From NCBI RefSeq assembly GCF_014640555.1, contig NZ_BMHE01000001.1:482337-546336 (forward strand): DNA of 64,000 nucleotides. The letters are read 5' to 3'. The DNA is from Paenibacillus marchantiophytorum (GTDB lineage: Bacteria > Bacillota > Bacilli > Paenibacillales > NBRC-103111). Below are positions 44,259 to 53,978 of the stretch, piece by piece (the stretch's first letter is position 1; each line of letters opens with the position of its first letter). The notes below the pieces were generated by a model. It had not been told where the DNA came from and made no database searches. It worked only from the letters and a program-made list of their open reading frames with translations. The position numbers were made by a program, and so were the translations under genes.

Positions 44259-44645
44259 TCAAAACTGGTCAACACCCAAACGGTTCGTGTAACCCGTTGG
44301 CATAAATTCACGTTCACTACGATTCGAACCGTTCTGTTGAAGGGTGAACAACGTGTCTGTAAGCTCCATAAACCACAGTTCATCCCGTGTTGTCAAAGCA
44401 ATATCAATTAAGCTCTTTACTTGATCTTCTATATCAAATGTCGCTACAGGCAATTTCTTCATATCCTGCTGAGCGACTTCCATCACTTTGCCAATCGCAG
44501 AATCATGATCGGATGCGATGACATAGATGCGAGCCACCCCATGCCGACTATCCATCGATTGAACAAAACCGTGAATCAATTCATCCTCATTGGTCGTTGC
44601 CATAACCCAATCACTGATTTTAACGCTCATCATCATCACCGCCAC
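44259..44645 (-). CDS. IDEAL-domain protein
   Basis: About 125 residues (start codon uncertain: GTG at 44645 or one of the ATGs 9-15 bases further in, where the ribosome site is weak). The C-terminal part SLIDIALTTRDELWFMELTDTLFTL matches the IDEAL domain found in small regulators such as ComK or spore-related Bacillus proteins, and the N-terminal half (ISDWVMATTNEDELIHGFV) is helical and unknown. A strong promoter with a matching inverted repeat lies just upstream (44670-44703), inside the tail of the neighbouring permease gene. Function unknown. Confidence 0.75.
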   Translation of the reverse strand: MAVMMMSVKISDWVMATTNEDELIHGFVQSMDSRHGVARIYVIASDHDSAIGKVMEVAQQDMKKLPVATFDIEDQVKSLIDIALTTRDELWFMELTDTLFTLQQNGSNRSEREFMPTGYTNRLGVDQF

Positions 44646-44669
44646 TTCTTATTTGTAAGTAACTTTATA

Positions 44670-44703
44670 CTGTAATTATATTTGTTACAGAATAAAAAGT
44701 CAA
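44670..44703 (-). promoter_or_regulatory. Promoter with operator-like inverted repeat for the IDEAL gene
   Basis: Minus strand: TTGACT (44703-44698), 17 bases, TATAAT (44680-44675), a near-ideal sigma-A promoter. CTGTAA (44690-44685) and TTACAG (44675-44670) form an inverted repeat around the -10, so a repressor site is likely. Confidence 0.8.
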
Positions 44704-45794
44704 GCGCCCTTTTTATTTTTCCATATGCTCATCATTAACAGGATCAACGGATATACCAGTCCCAGAATCAAAGCCTCTGCGGTCCATGTCGAAGAGTCCC
44801 ACTTACTTTCGTAAACAAAGTTCGGGTAGACGACAAGCGAAAGAACGGTCACAATCATGCCTAATGGAAAAATAAGTACCTTCCCTTGATTGGGCAGGTG
44901 AAACACTTGCCCGAATCCTACAATCATCGCATAGAAATACAGGGTAAGCTTAAAATAAACAAAAATAAACCATAGAAACGCGACAATAACCTCGATACGC
45001 TGCAAAAAATTTCCGACACTAATCTTCCTTGCCAGCACATAGGTTGGATATATTTGCGTTTCTGTGTTTGCCGGGCCCAGTACAGTCGTACTTACCACAA
45101 CGAGGATCATCAGCATCAGGCCGCTGAGCAAGCCTCCGTAGACATAAGCTTTTCCTATTTGGGGCTTCCACACCACCACTGAATTAAAAGCGGCAAAAGT
45201 GATAAATAAGGGCAAGTATGAGTAGTCCACCACCTGCAAGGCGCCGCGTATCAACGACATCCCCTTCAATTCATTTATTGGTAGCAATTGGCCCGGTTTA
45301 ATCTCTGGGATAATTAACAAAATAAAGACGACAAACAACAGGATAATCCATGGGAAAAAAATTTCCGCCGTACGGGCTAAGTTGGCAATGCCAAAATTAA
45401 CGCCGATCATAACAGCGATAATAAACAAAACATGAATAGCTTGAAGCGGGGTATCCGGCATAATTTGCGTCGTAATAAAGCTGCCTATGTAATATAAAAC
45501 TTGAGCGCAAGTAATCAGCAGTGTGCAAATAATGATCATGCTGATCCCTTTGCCCATCCAGCGGCCAAAGAACTGTTCATTCATTTGATACAAGCTTTTC
45601 TCCGAATTCCTCTTGAATATGAGCATATACAACCATAAGAAAAACATACCGCTCCCTGTCCCAATCACTTGGAGAAGCCAAGCATTCTGCTTGGCTTCAT
45701 TGGCTAAGGCAGATGGGACGACCAGAATGGTTGTTCCGACCATGAAGAGAAGGACAAGAATCATCATTTGCCTCGCGGAAAGCATCTCATTCAT
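44700..45794 (-). CDS. Spore germination permease, GerB type (B subunit)
   Basis: About 364 residues with ten membrane segments of the amino-acid-polyamine permease fold: MLSARQMMILVLLFMVGTTILVVPS at the N-terminus and FFLWLYMLIFKRNSEKSLYQMNEQFFG in the middle. It is the GerKB/GerAB-type nutrient receptor subunit of the spore inner membrane. The ATG at 45794 has GGAGG 8 bases upstream. It is the last gene of the ger operon. Confidence 0.93.
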   Translation of the reverse strand: MNEMLSARQMMILVLLFMVGTTILVVPSALANEAKQNAWLLQVIGTGSGMFFLWLYMLIFKRNSEKSLYQMNEQFFGRWMGKGISMIIICTLLITCAQVLYYIGSFITTQIMPDTPLQAIHVLFIIAVMIGVNFGIANLARTAEIFFPWIILLFVVFILLIIPEIKPGQLLPINELKGMSLIRGALQVVDYSYLPLFITFAAFNSVVVWKPQIGKAYVYGGLLSGLMLMILVVVSTTVLGPANTETQIYPTYVLARKISVGNFLQRIEVIVAFLWFIFVYFKLTLYFYAMIVGFGQVFHLPNQGKVLIFPLGMIVTVLSLVVYPNFVYESKWDSSTWTAEALILGLVYPLILLMMSIWKNKKGA

Positions 45795-45812
45795 TATCAG
45801 CACCTCCGTTCT

Positions 45813-46055
45813 TCACGCTTTAATGAGACCCATCGAAAGCAGCAGCTTCGTGATCGGCTGCATAATCAGAACCATCCAATCTCCTGGATTAGGAATCGGT
45901 TGCCCCAATACCCTTAGCATAACCAAGAGGTTCCCTAAGCCTAGAAGAACAAGGTAAACAGCTGCATTTCCCTTGGACCCTTTACTACGTAGTTTCGGAA
46001 CTTCAATACTAGCGAAAAAGATCGAAATCGCGAGTAGACAGATTCCCAGCACCAT
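45813..46055 (-). CDS. Small two-helix membrane protein of the germinant receptor operon (D subunit-like)
   Basis: 80 residues with two predicted membrane segments (about 3-18 and 32-50). It lies between the C and B subunit genes of the ger operon, 8 bases after GerC and 18 before GerB, with an AGGAG ribosome site. Some Bacillus ger operons carry a small fourth gene (for example gerKD in B. subtilis) that modulates germination; the position and size suggest the same class. Sequence similarity to GerKD is not obvious and is inferred from context. Confidence 0.65.
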   Translation of the reverse strand: MVLGICLLAISIFFASIEVPKLRSKGSKGNAAVYLVLLGLGNLLVMLRVLGQPIPNPGDWMVLIMQPITKLLLSMGLIKA

Positions 46056-46062
46056 CTCTTTC

Positions 46063-47256
46063 CTACTCCTCTACACGATTTACAGGAGATTTACCGATCG
46101 TGCCTGTGCTGTTAATATTCGTATCGATTTGGATATGGATCGGCAGTTGGTTGAATGTCTCATCCCAGTCATTCTTGTGTTGCTTCCAATAGTTGGGATC
46201 AGTGCGGTGTACAGCTGTGCCAAAGCCAAACACATCGGTTCCTAAGCTTTTAGCTTTCTGAATGGCTTTCTCCATAAGCGATTTTTCTACCGTGGACACT
46301 TTATCGTTCACCATGTTAATCGTTTCCATTCTGGTTAGATCAATCTGACATTCAACACTTGAAATGCTTCCCTTCACCATGCTTTTCACCCAAATTTCCG
46401 GTTTATTGTTGATGATCTTACTGCGAATATGCGTGTGGACATTCGAAATATCAATCCCTATATTGCCGCCTTCCTGACAAGGAATATGAATTGAAGTACG
46501 TTGAACACGATCCGTAATCAGTGAAAAGCCCCTTGCTTCGTTTTCATCCAACCAGCCCAGCAGCTTGTCCTTCTTAAACATGCCGATTCCCGCATGCTCG
46601 AACTTCACTAGCGGTGACGCTAGCCGCAAATTTGCTACTTCTTTCCCTTTTGCTTTGTCCCCCACAATCCGAATCCCGCTGAGCACAGGATCCATCCCTT
46701 CGCCCAGTATATTGTTGACGACTTCGTCCAGCTTAATGGATGCGACGTGCGACCATTCCTTATTCGCCACCTCAAGCGCATTATAGATGTAGTTAGCCGG
46801 AATTTTTTCCAACGGGGTAAGGATGCTTAACACTTCTTTCGCTGAGCTTTCCCTGGCAATGACCACATTGAAATCCGAACGAATTTCATTGCCCCGCATC
46901 AGAAAATCAAGCGGCTTGGCAATTCCTTGCTTCGCCACATGCTCCGAGATGACCACAATCCGGATATGGGCAAAAAATATTTTCCTAGCGATTGAAGCCG
47001 TCAAACGACGAACAGCTTCATTCAAGGTAGTCCCTTTGGCGGAATAAACAACAATCGATGTGTTGGTGCTATCTTGTTTTTTAGAAAAATCGCCTGGATT
47101 TACGATCTGAACGGTTAAGACATACTGATTGTCTTCTATGTCAATGCCGATTCCCTGCGCAATGGATATGGCATTCAATTCTTTGCGGCTCCAGCAGCCG
47201 CTTGTCATTAGCAGAGTAGCGAGTAGACATATAACCAGTAATAGTCGATTAATCAC
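46063..47256 (-). CDS. Spore germination lipoprotein, Ger(x)C family
   Basis: About 397 residues. Lipobox LMTSGC after a hydrophobic leader, then the Ger(x)C domains: NAISIAQGIGIDIEDNQYVLTVQI, FFAHIRIVVISEHVAKQG, a middle domain with SFNVV-type FNVVIARESSAKEVLS, and the C-terminal domain around VEKSLMEKAIQKAKSLGTDVFGFG. It is the C subunit of the nutrient receptor. A GTG at 47256 with GAGG 5 bases upstream is preferred over the GTG at 47277. Confidence 0.93.
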   Translation of the reverse strand: MINRLLLVICLLATLLMTSGCWSRKELNAISIAQGIGIDIEDNQYVLTVQIVNPGDFSKKQDSTNTSIVVYSAKGTTLNEAVRRLTASIARKIFFAHIRIVVISEHVAKQGIAKPLDFLMRGNEIRSDFNVVIARESSAKEVLSILTPLEKIPANYIYNALEVANKEWSHVASIKLDEVVNNILGEGMDPVLSGIRIVGDKAKGKEVANLRLASPLVKFEHAGIGMFKKDKLLGWLDENEARGFSLITDRVQRTSIHIPCQEGGNIGIDISNVHTHIRSKIINNKPEIWVKSMVKGSISSVECQIDLTRMETINMVNDKVSTVEKSLMEKAIQKAKSLGTDVFGFGTAVHRTDPNYWKQHKNDWDETFNQLPIHIQIDTNINSTGTIGKSPVNRVEE

Positions 47257-47286
47257 ACCCACCTCGAGGAAATTCACTTTTTTACG

Positions 47287-48828
47287 CTATTGCGGCTTGC
47301 GTTTGGCTTCCTCATTCTTCTTGCTTATTTGGCTAATGCGTGAAAAGGTTCTTTGGAAAGGCAGTCGAAACATCGCGTCTCTTTGCCGATCCAATTCCAG
47401 TGGGGCAAACGGGCTCAGATAAGGTACGCCGAAGGATTGCAAGCTGTTTAAATGCATGACGAGAACGAGCAGACCGACGAAAATACCTACCAATCCAAAG
47501 GAGGCCGCCAATGCCATCATCGGGAAACGAAGAATGCGAATGGCATTGGATAAGTCATAAGAGGGAAATACGAAACTGCATATCGCCGTTATCGAGACAA
47601 CTATGACCATCGCGGCGGAAATGATTCCGGCTTCGACCGCGGCTTGACCAATGACCAAGGTGCCCACGAACGACAGTGCCGAACCGATGCTCCGCGGCAT
47701 ACGGAGCGCCGCTTCCCGCAATACTTCGAACGTGACCTCCATCATCAAGGCTTCGATAAAAGCCGGGAACGGTGTCCCTTCTCGCTGGGCGCTCAAGCTG
47801 ATCAACAGCGATGTCGGAATCATTTCTTGATGATACGTTGTAATCGCAACATATAGGGATGGCGCCAATAAGGCGATAAGAAAGCCCGCATACCTCAGCA
47901 TGCGGATCAATGTGCTTATATCGACTCGGTGATAATAATCTTCGGATGCTTTCAGGAAGGTTTCGAACAAGGCTGGCGCAATTAATACGAAGGGCGTTCC
48001 ATCCACTAGAATCGCAATCTTCCCCTGCATCAGCTCCATCGCGATCACATCAGGCCGCTCAGAGTTGTATAAGGTAGGAAATACGGTTATTTGCTGATCC
48101 TGTATAATTTCCTCAATATTGCTGCTTTCGAAAACACCATCAATCTGAATGCTGTTCAATCGTCTCCGCACCTCAGCTATCAAGGACTCGCGGGCAACGC
48201 CTTTTATGTAAATGAGGATCATATCCGTCTTCGTTACGTTGCCGATCCGAAATGTTTCTAGCCATAGATTCGGATCTTTTATTTTCCTTCGGATCAGCGC
48301 TGAATTCGTTCTGATGGATTCTGAAAAAGCTTCCCGCGGGCCGCGAATCACGGTTTCCACACTGGTTTCCGAGACGCCTCTGTCCTTCCAACCCTTGGTA
48401 TTGGCCGCTAGGGCAATCGCCGAGCCTTCAACGAAGATAACAGAATCGCCGGACAACACATGGTTGAGCACCCGTTCCATATCAGAGATTTGATTGATTT
48501 CGCCAATAGCAAGTGTAAAAGATTCCATGATCGTTAGCGGATCATCTTCAGGATCTGCAAGAATCGATTCCGACATCAACGATCTCATGATAAAATCATT
48601 GATAATCGTCACATCAACCAGACCATCTGTATAAACAATCGCCATGGGTCTGCCAATCGCGTTAAACATACTTTCACGAATAATGATATCCGAGCTGTAG
48701 CCAACGATTTGTTCAATATAGTCGATATTCGCTTTCAGATTAGGTGATATCGGCGTAGAAGTCGATGGTGCCTTTTGAACAGTTTGCGGTTCTATATGCT
48801 TCTTCGAACGCAGCCAACGAGCAAACAT
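47287..48828 (-). CDS. Spore germination protein, GerA type (A subunit)
   Basis: About 513 residues. The N-terminal cytoplasmic domain (about 1-280) includes IIRESMFNAIGRPMAIVYTDGLVD and the linker NTKGWKDRGVSETSVETVIRGPREAF; four membrane segments follow, with the typical loops SAQREGTPFPAFIEALMMEV and RILRFPMMALAASFG. It is the A subunit of the receptor. The start is the ATG at 48828 with TTTAGGGG upstream; the frame extends to 48864 without support. A forespore-type promoter lies at 48862-48891. It is the first gene of the ger operon. Confidence 0.94.
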   Translation of the reverse strand: MFARWLRSKKHIEPQTVQKAPSTSTPISPNLKANIDYIEQIVGYSSDIIIRESMFNAIGRPMAIVYTDGLVDVTIINDFIMRSLMSESILADPEDDPLTIMESFTLAIGEINQISDMERVLNHVLSGDSVIFVEGSAIALAANTKGWKDRGVSETSVETVIRGPREAFSESIRTNSALIRRKIKDPNLWLETFRIGNVTKTDMILIYIKGVARESLIAEVRRRLNSIQIDGVFESSNIEEIIQDQQITVFPTLYNSERPDVIAMELMQGKIAILVDGTPFVLIAPALFETFLKASEDYYHRVDISTLIRMLRYAGFLIALLAPSLYVAITTYHQEMIPTSLLISLSAQREGTPFPAFIEALMMEVTFEVLREAALRMPRSIGSALSFVGTLVIGQAAVEAGIISAAMVIVVSITAICSFVFPSYDLSNAIRILRFPMMALAASFGLVGIFVGLLVLVMHLNSLQSFGVPYLSPFAPLELDRQRDAMFRLPFQRTFSRISQISKKNEEAKRKPQ

Positions 48829-48861
48829 GATGGATTCCCCTAAAGCAGTTTGACATGCCTT

Positions 48862-48891
48862 CATTATCCCCTCTAAATTCTGGTATATACA
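48862..48891 (-). promoter_or_regulatory. Candidate forespore (sigma-G type) promoter of the ger operon
   Basis: Minus strand: TGTATA (48891-48886), 17 bases, GATAATG (48868-48862). These resemble the sigma-G pattern (about TGAATA and CATACTA), which is expected for gerA-type operons. The hexamers do not fully match, so this is a candidate. Confidence 0.5.
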
Positions 48892-48991
48892 TCATTGGAA
48901 TTGATCAAATTTACAATCTCCTGATCACTCTTTATACTTAAAGGATTGTTAGTTCCGTTCATTCATCACTATTTTGGCAAGGAGCTTCTAA

Positions 48992-50551
48992 ATGAGTGCT
49001 ACTCCCCTTTTAAATGACAGCCAGTGGTTGAAGCTAATCGAGTATGTAGCCGCCACCTATAATGAAGTTACATTGAGTCGTGGTTTTACCCATTTTAAAC
49101 AGGAACAGGTAAAACAGCTTACGTTATCTGAAGGAAACACCGTTCAAGCCCGAGTTGAGGAAGCGGATACCTATCAGGTTTCTGTGTACCTGGACAAGCT
49201 GAGTTTGAGCCAATGCACATGCCCCGTTCAGCATGCTTGCAAACATCTAGCTGCCGTGTTGATGGAGCTGGCTGACCGCCAGGGCTACCTCGCATCGCAA
49301 ATTCTGAGCGCCAAACAGTATCTCAAACGGGCTGCTGCTAGCTCCGACTTGGACGCTGCCAAGCAGCAATTGCCCACCATGGATGTCACGGGCTGGCATC
49401 GCTGGCTGAATCAATACACGTCATCTATCAAACCGTCCTTTGATCAGAGCATCTATGCGGAAAATTTACGAAAAAGCTTGGCGTCGATAACCAAAGCTTC
49501 TGTTCCTTTTACAGATCGGGAATACCCCTACTGGGAACTCCATCAATCCTTGTTTATTTTGCGCAAAATAAAGGAACTGCAGCTGCAAGCTGGTCCTATT
49601 CACTATTCGTCCTCAACAATCTACCGTATCGCCGAGGATCTGCAAATTTGGCTAAAAAACCAGAGAGACGTCGTCGGTTCGTTGGAAAACAGCGCCCTGC
49701 TGGAACAGACGTCAGCATACTGCAGAGAACAGATGGCCGAAGATGCCGGTCAGAAGTATCATGATTTTGGCATCTATATGACATTCTGGCAACACTGGAT
49801 TCTCCCTGGCCCTGAAGCTGCCTCTCTCCTTCCTGCAGAGATCGCAGAGTTGAATAAATGGTTGGATGAACAGCCGACTCCTTCACTTGCCGCAGCCAAA
49901 GCTTATCTGCTTTTACGGATGGCCGAAGGCGATATGGCCTGGAAAGCGCTAGAAGAAAGTCCAGGTTTCCAAGCTGCTCCAGCTAATTTATTTATCACTT
50001 TCCTAACGATGCTTACTGAAACTCAGAACTGGGAACTACTTGTGGATTGGCTGCATAAATCCAGCTCTTTTTTCAATACGAGACGAACCAGAGAGCTTGA
50101 AATCTATGCAAATATGTGGAAAACAGCCCTTGCGCACGTTCCAGAATCCGAGGAACAAATGTGGCGCATTTTCGAGGATTTCCTGCCGCAGTCCTTGCGC
50201 GTCATTGAACAAATGCTGTATGAGCAAGAGAAATGGAAGCCTTGGCTAGAGATGCAAATGCTATTTGGCCACGATCCCTTTCACCACCGTGTCAGTGTGC
50301 TTCAGCCGATCGAAAAGGCTAACCCTTCGCTGCTGCTGCCCTATTTCCATCAAGCGGTGGATCATTATGTGAGTTTGAAAAACCGGCGCGATTACAAAGC
50401 TGCGACCCGACTGCTGAAGCGTCTGGAAAAAGTATACAAAAAAATGAAAAAAACCGAGCGTTGGGACACCTACTTCTCAGGGTTCGTAGAACGTCACAGC
50501 CGTTTGCGGGCTCTGCAAGAGGAGCTCAGGAAAGGAAAGCTTCTAGAATGA
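48992..50551 (+). CDS. SWIM zinc-finger protein
   Basis: 519 residues. The SWIM finger lies near residues 70-90: CTCPVQHACKHLAAVLMEL with the CxCx(n)CxH metal pattern, preceded by LSQ. The long C-terminal region is helical and repeat-like, without a known domain. AAGGAG lies before the ATG at 48992. It overlaps the helicase gene by four bases (ATGA), and bacterial SWIM proteins commonly occur beside Snf2 helicases, so the two probably act together on DNA or chromatin-like nucleoprotein. Confidence 0.9.
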   Translation: MSATPLLNDSQWLKLIEYVAATYNEVTLSRGFTHFKQEQVKQLTLSEGNTVQARVEEADTYQVSVYLDKLSLSQCTCPVQHACKHLAAVLMELADRQGYLASQILSAKQYLKRAAASSDLDAAKQQLPTMDVTGWHRWLNQYTSSIKPSFDQSIYAENLRKSLASITKASVPFTDREYPYWELHQSLFILRKIKELQLQAGPIHYSSSTIYRIAEDLQIWLKNQRDVVGSLENSALLEQTSAYCREQMAEDAGQKYHDFGIYMTFWQHWILPGPEAASLLPAEIAELNKWLDEQPTPSLAAAKAYLLLRMAEGDMAWKALEESPGFQAAPANLFITFLTMLTETQNWELLVDWLHKSSSFFNTRRTRELEIYANMWKTALAHVPESEEQMWRIFEDFLPQSLRVIEQMLYEQEKWKPWLEMQMLFGHDPFHHRVSVLQPIEKANPSLLLPYFHQAVDHYVSLKNRRDYKAATRLLKRLEKVYKKMKKTERWDTYFSGFVERHSRLRALQEELRKGKLLE

Positions 50552-53487
50552 TCACTAAACTGCATGATATGACGATCCATGTGACCTTAGCCGAAACCGG
50601 CGATGCGTTGCTATGGGGATTTCAAGATGGACGTGATCTATCGGGTGAAACCTTGCGCAAGCTGCTCTTCACCTGGCATGAGCCCTCCTACTATGGAACA
50701 TTATTGGAAGTGAAGCCAGCAGGCGATGTCACTGTCGTTATCCTTCCCGTAGAGATGGTTCTTCCATTCTTCGCTGATCCCAGTTTTATGGATGTTCTAA
50801 GGTGGGAAGGCGGCAATGGCTGCGCAAAAGGGCTGCTAGAAACTGCCCATCTGCTTCATCAAGCCGCCCAGCAAGGCCACTATGTGCCAAGTTACCAAGC
50901 TTACCGTGAAGGAACACTGCTGTGGACCTGGGACCTTGAAGCCTCAGAACTTCAAGAACTTGATTGGGAATCACACTATGGTCGCGCTGAATTCAATCAA
51001 GTGAAATCGGGCTTGCAGGCCGCATTCTCCGCCGTCGTAACGGCTGAGCACTATCCCGATGAAGCTGCGCTTGCAGATCTTAGGCGTGAATATCCGGCGT
51101 TGTTTCACGGACGTAAGTCCACTAATGCTTCCGCCAATGCCTATACAGAAGATGAATGGCTGCAATCACTCGGCTGGAAGCCGGATACAACGCCCTTCCG
51201 ACCAGCCCTTCAATTGCTGGAACCTGATGAGGAGAACGACGAATGGCGTCTTCGTCTCGTCTTGCAGGATAAAACGGAAGGCGCGATAGTAACGCCAATC
51301 CGCCTATTCACAGATGGACAAGCCACAGGCACATGGCCTGGCAATTGGGGTTCGTCCATTCAAGATCGCTCCCCTGGCTGGACAGCAAGATTGCAAGAAG
51401 CTTTGCCTAATTTGAGCCATGGGGATGAGCTGTTGGCTGAACCGCTGAGCGATGAAGCGGCATGGGAATTTCTGACCACAGACAGCCGCCACCTCCTTGA
51501 AGATGGCTGGCACGTCATGCTGCCAGCCTGGTGGGAAGCTGCCTCGAAGCGGAAGCCGCGTTTGCGCGCCAAAGTCACTTCCGATGTTGGCGGCGGCGGC
51601 AAAGGTCAATCGCTGTTTGGTCTCAATGCCTTGGTCAACTTCGATTGGCGCATAGCGATCGGTGATTCAGACCTTAGCGAAGCTGAGTTCGCAGCACTTC
51701 TAAGCCGCAACGAACGCCTCATCCGATTTCGCGGACAATGGGTTTATTTGGACCCCGCGCTGCTGGAGCAAATCCGCAGGCTGATGGCGAGTGTCAATCC
51801 AGATGAGGGTTTGTCCTTGCAGGATATTTTCCAACTGCATCTGCTCAATGAAGCTGAGAATGGCGCAAAGCAGCCAAACGCAGGCCTCACCGAAGAAGAA
51901 GAAAAAGAGCAGGATGCGCGCATTCAGTTGGAAGTTGAATTGAACGCACATCTGCTTGCCCTGCTGCGCCAGCTTGGTCAGCCTTCCGAACTAACCTTAT
52001 TAGAAGTTCCGACGGGACTGCGCGCGCAGCTGCGTCATTACCAGCTCGAAGGCTTCACTTGGCTGAGCTTCCTGCGCAAATTTGGCTTGGGCGCTTGTCT
52101 AGCTGATGATATGGGACTTGGGAAAACGGTCCAATTCATCACTTACTTGCTGCATCATCAAGCGGAGTCTTCTTCTCCTGCTCTGCTCATCTGCCCTACC
52201 TCCGTGCTTGGCAACTGGCAGAAAGAGCTGGCCCGTTTTGCGCCGGAAATCAAGGTTGTGCTGCATTATGGCAAAGGACGACTAAGCGGAGATGCGCTGC
52301 ATGCCCAATTGAAAGAGGCGGATATCGTCCTCACCTCTTACACGACCGCATTAATGGACCAAGAAACATTGCAAGAAACCGTATGGAGTTCCCTTTGCTT
52401 GGACGAAGCCCAGAATATTAAAAATGCCCAAAACAAACAATCCGCGGCTGTCCGAGCCATTGAGGCCAAGCACCGCATCGCCTTGACAGGAACACCGATT
52501 GAGAATCGATTATCAGAGCTTTGGTCCATCTATGATTTCCTCAATCCCGGTTATCTGGGCAACCAGCGCGGATTTCAACACCGCTTCGCCAACCCGATTG
52601 AGAAGCATCAGGATGAGGAGCGCACGGTTCAGCTCCAGAAGCTCGTGAAACCTTTTATGCTGCGCCGCAAAAAGAAAGATCCTGCGATCCAGCTTGATTT
52701 GCCGGACAAGCAGGAAATGAAGGTCTACATGAATTTGACCGCCGAACAAGGCGCGCTGTATGAGCAGGCGGTCAAGAGTCTGCTTGAGCGGATGCAGAAG
52801 CTCGAGGGCATGGAGCGCAAAGGCGCCATCCTCGCAGCGTTAACGCAGCTCAAACAGCTCTGCAACCATCCGCTGCTGCTGACGAAGGAAGCGATGCTCT
52901 CCGAGGATGCGCTGCATGATGAAAGCCAGCGCGAAGCTTTCGTTACGCGATCCGCGAAGCTGGAGCGGATCGTAGCCATGGTCGGTGAGCTTAGGGATGA
53001 AGGCGAGTCTTGCCTGATCTTCACGCAGTACGTCGGCATGGGACGTATACTTGCTGATGTTTTGCACGCAGAGCGGAACGAGCCTGTTCTTTACTTGAAC
53101 GGCAGCACGTCCAAGACAGAACGTGACAGGATGATTGACACGTTCCAAGCAGGCGGCGCCAACGGCCCTGGGATCTTCGTTCTGTCCCTGAAAGCCGGCG
53201 GCGTCGGGTTGAACTTGACCGCGGCGAATCACGTGTTCCACTTCGATCGCTGGTGGAACCCCGCGGTGGAGAACCAGGCCACCGACCGCGCCTATCGCAT
53301 GGGCCAAACGCGCAACGTGCTTGTGCATAAGTTCATCTCTCTAGGCACATTGGAGGAACGAATCGACGAGATGCTCGAGAACAAGATGAGCCTCAGCGAG
53401 AATGTCATCTCCACCTCCGAAGGCTGGATCACGGAATTGTCGAACGATGAGCTTCGCGACTTGTTCTCGCTTCGCAAGACTTGGTAG
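50548..53487 (+). CDS. Snf2-family DNA helicase/translocase
   Basis: About 979 residues. The N-terminal half is a family-typical bacterial extension; the C-terminal half is a Snf2 ATPase: ADDMGLGKTVQFI (Walker A), TSYTTALMDQE, LDEAQNIKN (DEAQ box), LTGTPIENRLSELWSIYDFL, and the second RecA lobe with FVLSLKAGGVGLNLTAANHVFHFDRW split at the motif IV-VI region and ATDRAYRMGQ. It translocates on double-stranded DNA. The ATG at 50548 overlaps the SWIM stop and needs translational coupling; the frame extends upstream without support. Confidence 0.92.
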   Translation: MITKLHDMTIHVTLAETGDALLWGFQDGRDLSGETLRKLLFTWHEPSYYGTLLEVKPAGDVTVVILPVEMVLPFFADPSFMDVLRWEGGNGCAKGLLETAHLLHQAAQQGHYVPSYQAYREGTLLWTWDLEASELQELDWESHYGRAEFNQVKSGLQAAFSAVVTAEHYPDEAALADLRREYPALFHGRKSTNASANAYTEDEWLQSLGWKPDTTPFRPALQLLEPDEENDEWRLRLVLQDKTEGAIVTPIRLFTDGQATGTWPGNWGSSIQDRSPGWTARLQEALPNLSHGDELLAEPLSDEAAWEFLTTDSRHLLEDGWHVMLPAWWEAASKRKPRLRAKVTSDVGGGGKGQSLFGLNALVNFDWRIAIGDSDLSEAEFAALLSRNERLIRFRGQWVYLDPALLEQIRRLMASVNPDEGLSLQDIFQLHLLNEAENGAKQPNAGLTEEEEKEQDARIQLEVELNAHLLALLRQLGQPSELTLLEVPTGLRAQLRHYQLEGFTWLSFLRKFGLGACLADDMGLGKTVQFITYLLHHQAESSSPALLICPTSVLGNWQKELARFAPEIKVVLHYGKGRLSGDALHAQLKEADIVLTSYTTALMDQETLQETVWSSLCLDEAQNIKNAQNKQSAAVRAIEAKHRIALTGTPIENRLSELWSIYDFLNPGYLGNQRGFQHRFANPIEKHQDEERTVQLQKLVKPFMLRRKKKDPAIQLDLPDKQEMKVYMNLTAEQGALYEQAVKSLLERMQKLEGMERKGAILAALTQLKQLCNHPLLLTKEAMLSEDALHDESQREAFVTRSAKLERIVAMVGELRDEGESCLIFTQYVGMGRILADVLHAERNEPVLYLNGSTSKTERDRMIDTFQAGGANGPGIFVLSLKAGGVGLNLTAANHVFHFDRWWNPAVENQATDRAYRMGQTRNVLVHKFISLGTLEERIDEMLENKMSLSENVISTSEGWITELSNDELRDLFSLRKTW

Positions 53488-53520
53488 TAGTGGGCTGAGG
53501 CGCGGAAAGTGGCAGTTTGC

Positions 53521-53830
53521 AGCGGATTAAGAGCCTCTGGGTGCTCTTATCTGTCTGCGACATAGCTGGGCTAAGGTACGGATATAACTAGCTTGTTGAG
53601 TGAATAAGAGCCTTTGGAGGCTTCTATCGGCGCCGAAAGTAGTTGTTTCCGCGGATTAAGAGCCTTCAGAGGCTCTTATCTGTGGCTGAGGCGAGGAATA
53701 GCTAGCTTCTTGAGTGAACAAGAGCCTTTGGAGGCTTCTATCGGCGCCGAAAGTAGTCGTTTCAGCGGATTAAGAGCCTCTGGAGGCTCTTATCTGTCTA
53801 CAGCCAGATGGGCTGAGGCGCGAAATAGCT
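53521..53830. repeat. Tandem repeats of about 115-130 bp with GAGCC hairpins
   Basis: The marker GCGGATTAAGAGCC recurs at about 53522, 53651 and 53765 (periods 129 and 114). Each unit has a perfect or near-perfect hairpin such as TAAGAGCCTC/GAGGCTCTTA and a second one with GAGCCTTTGGAGGCTTC. A short frame here (53614-53832) repeats with the units and lacks a ribosome site, so it is not called a gene. Confidence 0.8.
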
Positions 53831-53978
53831 AATTAGTTGTGCCTAGCGTATTAGGCGCGCCCGTAAGAAAAGCCGCTTTTCCTCCCAAAGAGATTAGCGT
53901 CTTCATAGCGGTTTTCAGCAATCTAGCCGATCCTAGTTCCCTTTGGGCTTTGCAATGACAGAGAGCGTCGTGTGAAAA

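Noticed and set aside
50461..50547. N-terminal extension of the Snf2 protein
   Set aside because: It lies within the end of the SWIM gene and has no ribosome site; the ATGA overlap start at 50548 is typical of coupled genes.
53614..53832. 72-codon frame in the 53.6 kb repeats
   Set aside because: No ribosome site, and the coding pattern follows the DNA repeat.
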